The notes below the pieces were generated by a model. It saw nothing but the letters and a program-made list of their open reading frames with translations, did not search any database and was not told the DNA's origin. The position numbers and the translations under genes are program-made. Of a stretch of DNA of 29,252 bases, positions 6,840 to 15,065 are shown piece after piece (within the stretch, counting starts at the first letter, position 1; every line of letters begins with the position of its first letter). Where the stretch lies: assembly GCA_039794405.1 (NCBI GenBank), contig JBDIVL010000053.1:1-29252 (forward strand), written 5' to 3'. This stretch comes from JBDIVL01 sp039794405. Its GTDB lineage: Bacteria > Planctomycetota > Brocadiia > Brocadiales > Brocadiaceae.

Positions 6840-9218
6840 TTACTCCCTCTCAATTTCAGCTACGCGCTGTTTCACGGCAATCACACTGTCAGGATTCAGT
6901 GATATGGAATCAATGCCTATCTTAACTAAAAATTCTGCAAATTCGGGATAATCACTTGGTGCCTGGCCACAGATACCAACTTTCGTATGCGTTTTGTGGG
7001 CAGATTCAATCTGTTTCTGTATCATTTGTTTAACAGCCTCATTCCGTTCGTCAAAGAGTTCTGCAAGCTCTGCTGAATCCCTATCTATTCCAAGTACAAG
7101 TTGAGTAAGATCATTGGAGCCAATAGAAAAACCATCAAACCGCTCTGCAAATTTTTCTGCTAAAATAACATTGGATGGGATCTCACTCATAACGTAGACC
7201 TGAAGATTATCCTCATGCCTCTTAAGCCCGTTCTTTGCTAATACATCAAGAACCCGGTCTGCCTCTGCCAGTGTCCGGCAAAAGGGTATCATGATCAACA
7301 CGTTCTTCATTCCTATTTCTTCACGAGCCCGTTTAATTGCCCGGCACTCCAATGCAAATCCCTCCTGATAACGCTCGCTGTAGTACCGTGATGCCCCACG
7401 AAATCCAAGCATAGGATTATCCTCTTTTGGCTCAAATTGCTTACCTCCAATAAGATTTGCATATTCGTTTGTCTTAAAATCACTCATACGTACGATAACC
7501 TCATTTGGATAATGGGGAGCCGAGATTTTTGCGATACCACGTGCCAGAAGATCCACGAAGTATTCTGTTTTATCCTTATACCCTTCAGTAAGCGCTCCAA
7601 TTTGCTCGCGTGCCCTTTTATCTTCTACCTTATCAAAATGGACAAGGGCCATTGGATGAATCTTAATAATATTATTGATAATAAACTCCATGCGTGCCAA
7701 TCCGATGCCTTTACAGGGCAAACGCCACCATCGAAAGGACGCATCAGGGCTGGCGATATTCATCATAATTTGTGTCTTTGTCTCAGGAATTTCTTTTAAA
7801 TTTATCTCCGATTCTTCAAATTTAATGATACCCTCATAAATATAACCTCGGTCACCCTCCGCACAGGAAAGGGTGATCTCTTGCCCGTCGCGTAAGATCT
7901 TTGTGGCATTTTCAGTCCCTATAACAGCCGGAACACCTAATTCTCTGCTTACGATGGCAGCATGAGAGGTACGTCCGCCGTGATCCGTAATAATCCCTTT
8001 CGATTTTCTCATGATTGGTACCCAATCCGGATCAGTCATTCCTGTAACCAGAATACTGTTGTCTTCAAATTTATCCATTTCATCCGAACTCTTAATTACA
8101 CTGACTTTACCGGCAGTTATCGCATCACCAATAGCGAGACCGCTCAGGATACGTTTTCCACTTTCCTTGAGTGTATATGTTTTAAACTCCACCGAAGCTT
8201 TGCGGGACTGCACGGTTTCCGGACGTGCTTGTACAATAAATAGTTCTCCACTCACGCCATCTTTCGCCCATTCCATATCCATGGGTTTTTTATAATGGTC
8301 TTCTATAATGCATGCCCATCGTGCCAACCTCAATATTTCTTCATCTTGCAGGACAAAAGAACGGCGCTCTTCCTTTGTCGTTTTAACATTTTTCGTACGT
8401 CCTCCCTCCATGTAAATCATCTTTTTCTCTTTAACACCCAATTCCTTCTCTATAATAGGCTTCAATCTTTCATCGCTAAGTAATGGTTTAAAGACCCTGT
8501 ACTCATCAGGTGTTATAACCCCCTTCACAACATTTTCGCCTAATCCCCAGGAAGCATTAATAACAACGGCATCCGGAAATCCTGTCTCCGTATCGATGGA
8601 AAATATGACCCCTGCACTGGCCTTATCAGAGCGTACCATCTTCTGCACCCCAACTGATAAAGCGACCTTCATGTGGTCGTAGTTTAAATTTTCCCGATAG
8701 GATATTGCACGGTTTGTAAAGAGGGAGGCACAGCATTTCCTGCATGATTCCAGAAGCCTTTTTTCTCCAACTACGTTTAAAAATGTCTCTTGCTGTCCGG
8801 CGAAACTCGCCTCTGGTAAATCTTCTGCCGTTGCACTGCTTCTCACTGCTACATCCGCTTTATCCATTTGGTATCGATTACAAAGTTCTCCATAGGCATC
8901 CCTGATTTCACGGGCAATTTCTTCTGGAAGCTTACCGTGAAGAAATAATGTGCGTATCGATTCCCCGGCGTACTCAAGTGTCTTTTTTTGATCTTTAAAA
9001 TCATCAAGAATAGATTGTATCCTTTCCTTAAGGTCATTTGCATCGATGAACTTCCGATACGCATCAGCGGTAATAGCAAACCCGTCCGGTACACGAATTC
9101 CTTCGTTTTTTAGTGCATGAATCATTTCCCCCAAAGATGCATTTTTTCCTCCTACCAGTGATACATCATTTGACCGCAGATCTTCAAACCAGCGGATGTA
9201 TCGATAATTATTTGTCAT
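6840..9218 (-). CDS. ppsA: Phosphoenolpyruvate synthase (pyruvate, water dikinase)
   Basis: A 792-residue enzyme that makes PEP from pyruvate, ATP and water, the entry step of gluconeogenesis. The N-terminal ATP-grasp domain begins V-G-G-K-N-A-S-L-G-E-M (22-32) and contains V-R-S-S-A-T-A-E-D-L-P (125-135). The swivelling phosphohistidine domain has GGRTSHAAIVSRELGVPA, with catalytic His419. The C-terminal PEP-binding barrel carries G-S-N-D-L-T-Q-L and the active-site Cys in C-G-Q-A-P-S-D, followed by I-S-L-N-P-D-S-V. Length and domain order are normal for PEP synthase. The ATG has a CGGAGGG ribosome-binding site. Upstream is a 487-nt repeat-filled gap, so this gene may begin a transcription unit running into DUF2267 and pgk. 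Confidence 0.96.
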   Translation of the reverse strand: MTNNYRYIRWFEDLRSNDVSLVGGKNASLGEMIHALKNEGIRVPDGFAITADAYRKFIDANDLKERIQSILDDFKDQKKTLEYAGESIRTLFLHGKLPEEIAREIRDAYGELCNRYQMDKADVAVRSSATAEDLPEASFAGQQETFLNVVGEKRLLESCRKCCASLFTNRAISYRENLNYDHMKVALSVGVQKMVRSDKASAGVIFSIDTETGFPDAVVINASWGLGENVVKGVITPDEYRVFKPLLSDERLKPIIEKELGVKEKKMIYMEGGRTKNVKTTKEERRSFVLQDEEILRLARWACIIEDHYKKPMDMEWAKDGVSGELFIVQARPETVQSRKASVEFKTYTLKESGKRILSGLAIGDAITAGKVSVIKSSDEMDKFEDNSILVTGMTDPDWVPIMRKSKGIITDHGGRTSHAAIVSRELGVPAVIGTENATKILRDGQEITLSCAEGDRGYIYEGIIKFEESEINLKEIPETKTQIMMNIASPDASFRWWRLPCKGIGLARMEFIINNIIKIHPMALVHFDKVEDKRAREQIGALTEGYKDKTEYFVDLLARGIAKISAPHYPNEVIVRMSDFKTNEYANLIGGKQFEPKEDNPMLGFRGASRYYSERYQEGFALECRAIKRAREEIGMKNVLIMIPFCRTLAEADRVLDVLAKNGLKRHEDNLQVYVMSEIPSNVILAEKFAERFDGFSIGSNDLTQLVLGIDRDSAELAELFDERNEAVKQMIQKQIESAHKTHTKVGICGQAPSDYPEFAEFLVKIGIDSISLNPDSVIAVKQRVAEIERE

Positions 9219-9705
9219 AACATTACCCTCCGTAGTTGAAAGAAGGAAACTATGTCACATGAGGCCTTCGGCGACTTTTATCTCTCATAAGGGGATATAG
9301 GACAAAGCTTCAGCCTTGCCTCTTCCCTCGCCTGAAGTGCGGTACGGGGATTAGCAACCCTAAGAGGTTGCCCTACTCAGAGTTGGTTCAATCTTGCAGA
9401 TTGAACCATACGTTTGGAATTGATATACGGCTTTTGATTGGTACCGGGCTTAGGGAACAAGCCAAAATGTTTTGGTTCAATCATGGACAATAGAACCAAC
9501 CCTGAGGACGTAGAGTACAGACGTAAAATCTTGCATCTCTCCTTTATCAGTGCCACCCTGAAAGCCGCATACATAAAATGAAATTTCCTATATAACCAAA
9601 TATCATATCCTCGCGTTTTTTCACATGAGGGTTCAGATTACGGATCTGAACCCCCATGTGGTTCTGATTTGCCATTTCAATTTTTGTCCCTATATCCAGG
9701 TAAAT
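9219..9705. repeat. Gene-free gap filled with the modular dispersed repeat, copy B, and a long hairpin
   Basis: No credible gene is seen here. The gap contains GAGGCCTTCGGCGACTTTT (from 9262), a hairpin with arms GGTTCAATC (9385-9393) and GATTGAACC (9399-9407), and a decayed second hairpin ending GAACC at 9497. A degenerate ACGTAAAATCTTGCATC follows near 9521, then CATACATAAAATGAAATTTCC (about 9568-9588). Near the right end is a separate hairpin with 17-nt arms and one mismatch (9622-9638 and 9644-9660), close to the end of the P-loop kinase gene. Confidence 0.7.
9622..9660. repeat. Long hairpin 3' of the P-loop kinase gene
   Basis: Two 17-nt arms beginning CACATGAGGG and ending CCCCCATGTG pair with a single mismatch around a TACGG loop. 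The hairpin lies 46 nt past the stop of the minus-strand kinase gene. On that strand it is followed by A residues rather than a U tract, so it is not a standard intrinsic terminator. It could protect the mRNA 3' end or be another repeat unit. Confidence 0.6.
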
Positions 9706-10275
9706 TTATACACACTCATGAGAAAGAATCTGCCGTATGAGAGATTCGTCAATCCTTCCGTAAAACGCTTCAAGGGTATCATCATTGCTGATTTTCATAT
9801 CTGCGTATTTCATGGTTTGGCTTATTTTGAACACCTTCTCTTCTGCATTATCCTGTTGTAAAAATTCCTCATAGGTTTTCGGATCTCTAGCCTCACCACG
9901 CCGTTTTGTACGCTCATAACGTATGCGAGGATCACACACTTCCACATTCACAAGAATAAAATCTTGTCCGAAATGGTTCTTAAGGCTTAACACGTCACTT
10001 ATCGTCCTGATCCCTGTGATTCCGACAACCTTCCATTGATTTTCTTCGATTATTTTGATAAGCCTTTTCATGAAATAATCATCTCCAAACCGGACAATGT
10101 ACCGTTTTGCGATGTCCCGTAAGTTATCCCTTGTTGGGGGTATCCCTTCCTTCTGTGCAATATCCCTGACAACATCCCCTGCGGATAATACAGGAATACC
10201 ACATCGCCTGTGAAGGTAATTAACGAGTTCATCCTTGCCTGAACCATTAAATCCGACGGCACCGATGATTTTCAT
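9706..10275 (-). CDS. P-loop kinase of the dephospho-CoA kinase-like / archaeal UPF0200 type
   Basis: A 189-residue soluble nucleotide-binding protein. The Walker A loop is GFNGSGKD (8-15). Downstream are S-A-G-D-V-V-R-D, G-I-T-G-I-R (about 88-93), the lid-like R-Y-E-R-T-K-R-R-G-E-A-R-D-P-K-T-Y-E-E-F and a terminal K-I-S-N-D-D-T-L-E-A-F. This layout matches small AAA/adenylate-kinase-like proteins related to dephospho-CoA kinase, especially the archaeal UPF0200 group. The substrate cannot be read from the sequence. The ATG has a GGAGG ribosome-binding site. It sits alone between two repeat-filled gaps, so its link to the neighbouring central-carbon genes is unclear. Confidence 0.75.
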   Translation of the reverse strand: MKIIGAVGFNGSGKDELVNYLHRRCGIPVLSAGDVVRDIAQKEGIPPTRDNLRDIAKRYIVRFGDDYFMKRLIKIIEENQWKVVGITGIRTISDVLSLKNHFGQDFILVNVEVCDPRIRYERTKRRGEARDPKTYEEFLQQDNAEEKVFKISQTMKYADMKISNDDTLEAFYGRIDESLIRQILSHECV

Positions 10276-10739
10276 AAGGGAAAACCTCCGTTCACATTGA
10301 GATTCCTATACATTAAATCAGGTCGCCCTGGGCGACAACTTATTCATCTCCACCTTGTTCCAAAACTTCGTTTGGGAACATAATGTTGCACTGAAACTTT
10401 GTTTCACGAATGCCAGATTCGTTGGTATAAATTCCACCACTGATATCTTTCGAAACGGTAGGGGCGGGTTTGAAATAGGGACAGGTTTGAAACCTGCCCC
10501 TACTCACCATAGCGTCCCAAACAGGAGTTCGGGTACGAGCAAGGTACATACTTGAAATTCCTAAACATTCAAACTAGGCCTTTGGCAACTTTTGTTTTTC
10601 ACCGGCATAGGGGCATATTGCAATACGCCCCTGCATGGCTGGTTTGAAATTTCCGGGATGATTCAATCGTCTTCAATTGGGCCGAAATGTTTAGCTTGCT
10701 CCCTATGCCTGGCACCAATCAAAAACGTGCAGGTCAATG
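10276..10739. repeat. Gene-free gap: run of short stem-loops plus modular repeat, copy C
   Basis: The left half holds successive hairpins of different sequence. GTCGCC/GGCGAC lies at 10322-10336 and GTTCCAAAAC/GTTTGGGAAC at 10357-10379. TGAAAC/GTTTCA lies at 10392-10406 and ACGAAT/ATTCGT at 10406-10422. An 18-nt imperfect inverted pair lies at 10458-10475 and 10486-10503 (GTAGGGGC...GCCCCTAC). The right half has GAAATTCCTAAACATTCAAA and TAGGCCTTTGGCAACTTTT (10553-10597), then an inverted half copy of the GGTTCAATC element (10660-10740). No gene is supported. Confidence 0.65.
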
Positions 10740-10811
10740 CTAATCATATTTACTTGTCAAATTAAGTTTGGCACACTTTCTCGCCTGCCAGATAAATTCG
10801 TTATAATCCAT
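10740..10811 (-). pseudogene. Truncated third DUF2267 gene (N-terminal stump)
   Basis: A 23-codon frame starts at ATG 10811 with AAGGAG 7 nt upstream and reads M-D-Y-N-E-F-I-W-Q-A-R-K. It aligns with the starts of the two intact DUF2267 proteins (M-N-Y-D-E-F-V-G-Q-V-Q-S and M-E-Y-K-E-F-I-K-E-V-Q-C). It stops at TAG 10742-10740, where the inverted copy of the dispersed repeat begins. The rest of the domain is absent. The natural ribosome-binding site and the shared start point to a once intact gene cut off by the repeat. It lies 37 nt downstream of the dodecin-like gene. Confidence 0.65.
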
Positions 10812-10848
10812 TATGAATCTCCTTAGTCTCAGGTAGATATTACATCTC

Positions 10849-11064
10849 TTAATGCTTTTGACCTGGTTCGATAAGGAAGGAAATTTTTGCATCTACCCTG
10901 TAGTTTGTAATCTTATTATCCTCAATACAGGCCTGGAATTCTTTAATATACATAGAGCGAATGTTTCTTACCGTTTTCGATGCTTCCCTGAGCGCCTCTT
11001 GTGCAGCATCTTCCCAACTCTTATCCGATTGTGCTAAAACTTCAATTACTTTAACAATTGACAT
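10849..11064 (-). CDS. Dodecin-like small protein
   Basis: A 71-residue protein with the dodecin pattern: strand V-I-E-V-L-A, K-S-W-E-D-A-A-Q-E-A-L leading into a helix, T-V-R-N-I-R-S-M-Y-I-K-E-F, and a last strand A-K-I-S-F-L-I-E. Dodecins form hollow dodecamers that store or buffer flavins. At the position where flavin-binding dodecins have the stacking Trp (pattern L-D-W-F-E-V-K-E in Thermus-type proteins) this one reads R-S-M-Y-I-K-E. Flavin binding is therefore doubtful, or would need the nearby Tyr. The ATG follows AAAGGAG. The DUF2267 stump lies just downstream. Confidence 0.85.
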   Translation of the reverse strand: MSIVKVIEVLAQSDKSWEDAAQEALREASKTVRNIRSMYIKEFQACIEDNKITNYRVDAKISFLIEPGQKH

Positions 11065-11309
11065 AGTTGTACTCCTTTCAAGTTAATCCTACGAAGTCCC
11101 CCCTTAATAGAAACGCAAAATTTTGCGTCTTTCCCGAAGATTCAGGGAGTTGTGTTTTTCCTAGCAATTTTACAACCCCCTTCTTTCCCTTTTGGGGATT
11201 TTTATATTTCGTATCATCCAAAAATCCGCTTCAATAGAATGAAAATTCCTGCACATTTATGCAGAAAAAGCAATACAGGAAATTTAAGCAAAACATCCTG
11301 ACCATAAGT
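11065..11309. repeat. Intergenic palindrome and C-rich repeat block
   Basis: A perfect 16-bp palindrome ACGCAAAATTTTGCGT (11115-11130) is followed about 45 nt later by CAATTTTACAACCCCCTTCT and TCCCTTTTGGGG. The same two words, ACGCAAAATCTTGCGT and CAATTTTACAATCCCTTCTA, occur in the same order at 303-378, downstream of galT. This is therefore a second repeat unit or a module of the larger repeat. No gene is seen. Confidence 0.55.
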
Positions 11310-12308
11310 TTATAATTCCCTGGCTGCCCGTATACCCTCTCTTACCATTTGGCACGAATAACCCCACTCGTTATCGTACCAGCTCATGACCTTGACCAAA
11401 TCTTTATCAACCACCTGGGTTAACTCAAGATCAACTACGGAAGCATGGGGATCCTTTATAATATCGGAAGACACAATAGGGGCCATTGCAATTCCCAAAA
11501 CATCGCGATACCTGTCGCTCTTCGCCTCTTCTCTGAAGACGTTATTTACCTCTTCTACCGTTGTCTCTCTTTTGGTAAGGAAAACCATATCAGCAATGGA
11601 TCCTACAGGGACCGGGGCACGAATTGCTACTCCATCAAATTTTCCGGAATACTCCGGAAGGGCTCTTGTAGTTGCTATCGCCGCACCGGTAGAAGTAGGC
11701 ACTAAATTGACTGCACCTGCCCTTCCTCTCCTTATTTCTTTACTAAATCCGTCCACAATATTCTGGGTAGAAGTGTAGGCATGGACTGTCGTCATGGTAG
11801 CCTTTTTTATCCCTATCCTCCTTCCCATAATTTCAACAACGGGAGTAATGCAGTTCGTTGTGCAGCTTGCACATGATATTAATTGTACGGAAGAGTCTGG
11901 CTTGTTAACCCCGTAGACGACAGTAACCATTTCCGTACTTTTAGATGGGGCGGACAGGATCGTATACTTCGCGCCGGCCTCAATGTGCTTCTCCAGGTCT
12001 TCCTTTTTAGTAAAAAAACCGGTGCATTCAAAGACAACGTCAACCCCTAAATCCCTCCAGGGAAGCTGCGAAGGATCTTTTTTACTCAGCACATTGTACC
12101 TTTTGCCGTCCACAATAATATTCTGACCATCACTCTCAACCTTCTTCTCATATTTACCATAACATGTATCATATTGTATTAAATAAGCAAGATCATCCGG
12201 TGGAATCAGATCATTTATCGCCACTAATTCCAATTCTGGCTTATTGAGAATAATTTTAAAAGCAGCCCTCCCGATTCTTCCCATACCATTTATTGCTACT
12301 TTTATCAT
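11310..12308 (-). CDS. gap: Glyceraldehyde-3-phosphate dehydrogenase, type I
   Basis: A 332-residue cytosolic enzyme that interconverts glyceraldehyde-3-phosphate and 1,3-bisphosphoglycerate. The Rossmann start is V-A-I-N-G-M-G-R-I-G-R (4-14). Asp33 in I-N-D-L favours NAD over NADP. The catalytic signature SCASCTTNC lies at 145-153, with Cys149 the nucleophile and His176 in T-V-H-A-Y-T its partner. The C-terminus has W-Y-D-N-E-W-G-Y. The DGP-type loop is altered to D-G-F-S-K-E. The ATG follows AAAGGAG. With pgk and ppsA in the same block it fits a gluconeogenic or glycolytic set, though the genes are separated by repeat-filled gaps. Confidence 0.97.
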   Translation of the reverse strand: MIKVAINGMGRIGRAAFKIILNKPELELVAINDLIPPDDLAYLIQYDTCYGKYEKKVESDGQNIIVDGKRYNVLSKKDPSQLPWRDLGVDVVFECTGFFTKKEDLEKHIEAGAKYTILSAPSKSTEMVTVVYGVNKPDSSVQLISCASCTTNCITPVVEIMGRRIGIKKATMTTVHAYTSTQNIVDGFSKEIRRGRAGAVNLVPTSTGAAIATTRALPEYSGKFDGVAIRAPVPVGSIADMVFLTKRETTVEEVNNVFREEAKSDRYRDVLGIAMAPIVSSDIIKDPHASVVDLELTQVVDKDLVKVMSWYDNEWGYSCQMVREGIRAAREL

Positions 12309-12487
12309 ATTTTCACTCCTTTCTTAATTTGGAATTTTCTCAGCGTCAGGTTGAAGATTATTTATTCTCCCTGTAAGGATTCAAGCCAAAATCCGGAACC
12401 ATACAAGTTTCTTAAAAATATTTCTTCGTGTCTTTTGTGGATAGGAAAAACTTCCTAAAAAAGAAATCTTTGCAGAGTAATACGATA

Positions 12488-13141
12488 TTACCCGTTTACG
12501 AAAAGAGAAGAGTCGTATTCGGGACTATCCTTAATAATATCTTTGGGGACGTCTACATATACCTCCGCGTCACCCCAGTTTACCTGTTTAATCCTCTCGG
12601 GTGAGATAAGTACTTTTCTTCCAAATATCCAGATACCTATATCTGCTACCATATGTCGAATAACCCAATCCTTCATGTCTACAATGAAATCGTCCACATG
12701 ACCAATATCACCGTCGAGTGCATGAATGCGATATCCGGCTACCTCCCTTGTGCTCCGAAGATGGGGATCACTTTCTTCCATGGAGGGAGGGAAAGGGTGA
12801 GCATGATAATAGCCACCCTCTGATCCAACAAGGATCCAATAATATCTATGCAATTCCATTTGGTGATGAAGAGAGACCGGTTTGTCTGCTTCTATATCAG
12901 GACTGTTTTTTATCTCTTCCTTTGTAAGCATTACCGGAAATTTTCCCATTTCCAACTCTGGTTGTTTAAAAGCGACAGGAGGGATAATAACCTTCCTATC
13001 TACAAGCCATGTGCTGGTATCTACAACAATATACTTGACAGTCCAGTTTTTATCATCAAATAAGAATCCATACATCTCGCCAATATCACCGTCAACGGCG
13101 TGAATCCTGTATCCATATAAGGATTTTACACTCCTCAACAT
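12488..13141 (-). CDS. Protein with two PRC-barrel domains (copy 1)
   Basis: A 217-residue protein built of two similar halves. Residues about 2-75 (S-L-Y-G-Y-R-I-H-A-V-D-G-D-I-G-E-M-Y-G-F) and about 130-205 (V-A-G-Y-R-I-H-A-L-D-G-D-I-G-H-V-D-D-F) each show the PRC-barrel core with W-x-x-x-Y/H-x-V-x-D and K-V-L/I-I-S/P-P. No signal peptide or membrane segment is visible, so it is probably cytosolic. PRC barrels are small binding modules, and no enzymatic residues are recognised. A paralogue with the same plan lies at 16628-17356, and the two flank the two BON-repeat genes. The ribosome-binding site is AAGGGGG. Confidence 0.85.
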   Translation of the reverse strand: MLRSVKSLYGYRIHAVDGDIGEMYGFLFDDKNWTVKYIVVDTSTWLVDRKVIIPPVAFKQPELEMGKFPVMLTKEEIKNSPDIEADKPVSLHHQMELHRYYWILVGSEGGYYHAHPFPPSMEESDPHLRSTREVAGYRIHALDGDIGHVDDFIVDMKDWVIRHMVADIGIWIFGRKVLISPERIKQVNWGDAEVYVDVPKDIIKDSPEYDSSLFVNG

Positions 13142-13161
13142 ACATATCCCCCTTTCATAAT

Positions 13162-13255
13162 CGACGATTCATATCAGTTATTAATTAGGCCTTCGGCGAC
13201 TTTTCGTGCTACTTCGAAAGCCGCTTACATAAAGTGAAAATTCCTACACCATTAA
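13162..13255. repeat. Modular dispersed repeat, copy D (short form)
   Basis: It contains TTAATTAGGCCTTCGGCGAC followed by TTTT, and about 25 nt later AAAGCCGCTTACATAAAGTG and AAAATTCCTA. These are the first and last modules of the repeat seen at 131-323 and 28861-29080, with the GGTTCAATC hairpins missing. It fills the gap between the six-BON gene and the PRC-barrel gene. Confidence 0.6.
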
Positions 13256-13266
13256 GCTTCAGCTTT

Positions 13267-14913
13267 TTAAACCCTTGGCAGGATATAATATGGACTGGAA
13301 TAATAATCGTAAAAATATTCCGGGTAATAATAACGGGGCTCATGAGCCTTTGGATATCCCTTTTCATCCTTTTTACCTTTCCTGATTTTTAGAAAACTTC
13401 GTACAATCTTTGCACCACCTTCAAATGCATCTTTTACTGCTGCAAGAAGTTCTTCCCGGTCATCAACGGTACCAAAAAGATTAACTACACCGTTTTTTAC
13501 CTTTACAGAGACATATTTACTGTCTACAAAAACATTCCAATAAAGTTGATCCTTTACATCCTTTTCAATTTCTTTATCGCCTTTCCACGGCCATTGATAG
13601 TTCACACCCAGTTTATTAACAATATCAATAACACCCGGTACACAAGAAACGGTATCTTCAACAAGCTGTTTCTCATAAAAGGTATCAACGGTACCATAAA
13701 GGTATACCTTGTTATTGATAACCTCTACATCAATGTCAAACCGGTAAATTGTAGGATTCCTTGATAAGGCTTCGTAGATATCTTCGGTAACGGCTGAATC
13801 TTCTGGTAATTTCTCCGGGCGTACCTTGATAAAATTCCTAATCATCCACACCCCTGCTGTATGCCTCACATCTTGAGCCGCCGCCTTTTTGGCTTTAAGA
13901 TTGTCTACGGTACCGGTTAGAGTTACCACTTCATTCTCTACTTCCACATTAATATCAAACGATTTCAACCTTGGATCATAAAAGAACGTATCTTTAATCA
14001 CCTTTTTCATTTCTTCATCAGACTTATCTGCAAGCACATCTTTACGGCGCAGGTAATCACGCATCCACCATTTCACTTCAAGACCACTGGTATCTACATC
14101 GGTAACCCCGGCCACCCATGCGTCATTATAAGCGCGGGACTTTTCTGCCGCACTCCCTACGGTACCATGCAGTGTTACCTTCCCATTGTTTACACTAACG
14201 TCTATAAAATTTTCATTTACATAAATATCCGTACGTAATCGCCCTTTAATATCTGCTTCGATTTCTGAATCGAAACGCTGCTTTATGTAATCAACCACAA
14301 TTTCATTTTTTATATCCTTAATACCCGCAATTCCTTTAACGACTTGCCCGGCAAGCTGCTTCTCTGTCCAGGATTCTACAATACCGTATAAAGTTACAAT
14401 GCCTTTATAAACTTTTACATCAATTTCATAAGAGTCCGTTGCAGGATCAAGGACCAGGGCATTTTTCACAGCCATAACGATTTGAGTATCGGAGTGCGCA
14501 GATGGGTTTATAGTTATATTATTAATAACCGACCTGACACCTTTAATCGTCTCTGCAATTTTGATAGCACGTTCACGGGCAAGGAAGTTATCCACCGATC
14601 CGGAAAGGGTAACAATGCCACTCTCTGTACGGACGTCTATCAAATGTGAAGGCACAACTTCATCAACAGTCAATTCGGTTTCAACCGCTAGTGTAATCTT
14701 ACTGTCCTTAATCTCCTTATCTTGTTCATAAATCCGATAAGATACAACAACATCATCATCGTTTTGTGCATACACAGACAAAAGTACCCCACCTACGAGA
14801 ATGTTCTTACCCAGAATACTTATCAGAAAAATACCCGTTGGCAGGAGCTTTCCGATGAGGAGAAATATCTTCAGGGTTGCCCTATTAACTATACGTGATT
14901 TTGCTGTATCCAT
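13267..14913 (-). CDS. Exported protein with six BON domains
   Basis: A 548-residue protein. A hydrophobic N-terminal stretch (about 14-48, ending V-Y-A-Q) looks like a signal peptide or anchor, placing the rest outside the cytoplasmic membrane. Six BON repeats follow at about 72-136, 143-208, 215-281, 299-364, 375-437 and 447-511. Each has the core G-x-V-x-L-x-G-x-V followed by a helix and V-x-x-V-x-N. BON domains bind membranes or phospholipids and occur in osmotic-shock proteins such as OsmY, which has two. The tail (about 520-548) is very rich in Tyr, Phe and Pro. The ATG follows GAAAGGAG. A four-BON paralogue lies just upstream. An envelope-protective role is inferred, not shown. Confidence 0.88.
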   Translation of the reverse strand: MDTAKSRIVNRATLKIFLLIGKLLPTGIFLISILGKNILVGGVLLSVYAQNDDDVVVSYRIYEQDKEIKDSKITLAVETELTVDEVVPSHLIDVRTESGIVTLSGSVDNFLARERAIKIAETIKGVRSVINNITINPSAHSDTQIVMAVKNALVLDPATDSYEIDVKVYKGIVTLYGIVESWTEKQLAGQVVKGIAGIKDIKNEIVVDYIKQRFDSEIEADIKGRLRTDIYVNENFIDVSVNNGKVTLHGTVGSAAEKSRAYNDAWVAGVTDVDTSGLEVKWWMRDYLRRKDVLADKSDEEMKKVIKDTFFYDPRLKSFDINVEVENEVVTLTGTVDNLKAKKAAAQDVRHTAGVWMIRNFIKVRPEKLPEDSAVTEDIYEALSRNPTIYRFDIDVEVINNKVYLYGTVDTFYEKQLVEDTVSCVPGVIDIVNKLGVNYQWPWKGDKEIEKDVKDQLYWNVFVDSKYVSVKVKNGVVNLFGTVDDREELLAAVKDAFEGGAKIVRSFLKIRKGKKDEKGYPKAHEPRYYYPEYFYDYYSSPYYILPRV

Positions 14914-14987
14914 GCATAACTCCTTTCTTAATACAGCAATGCTATATTACCCTGTTAAAACTTCTTTTCCCCCGTCCCCCCTGTTTC

Positions 14988-15032
14988 CATAAGGACGAGT
15001 TTCACAAGGACAAGTTCTATGAGGACAATCTT
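14988..15032. repeat. Three imperfect 15-bp tandem repeats
   Basis: Three adjacent 15-mers read CATAAGGACGAGTTT, CACAAGGACAAGTTC and TATGAGGACAATCTT, in the gap between the two BON genes. They share the core AAGGACRAGTT. This could be a protein-binding array or a decayed tandem repeat; nothing in the sequence decides between these. Confidence 0.45.
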
Positions 15033-15065
15033 GTGTTAGTTTTGTAATTATTCAGGTTGTCCGGT

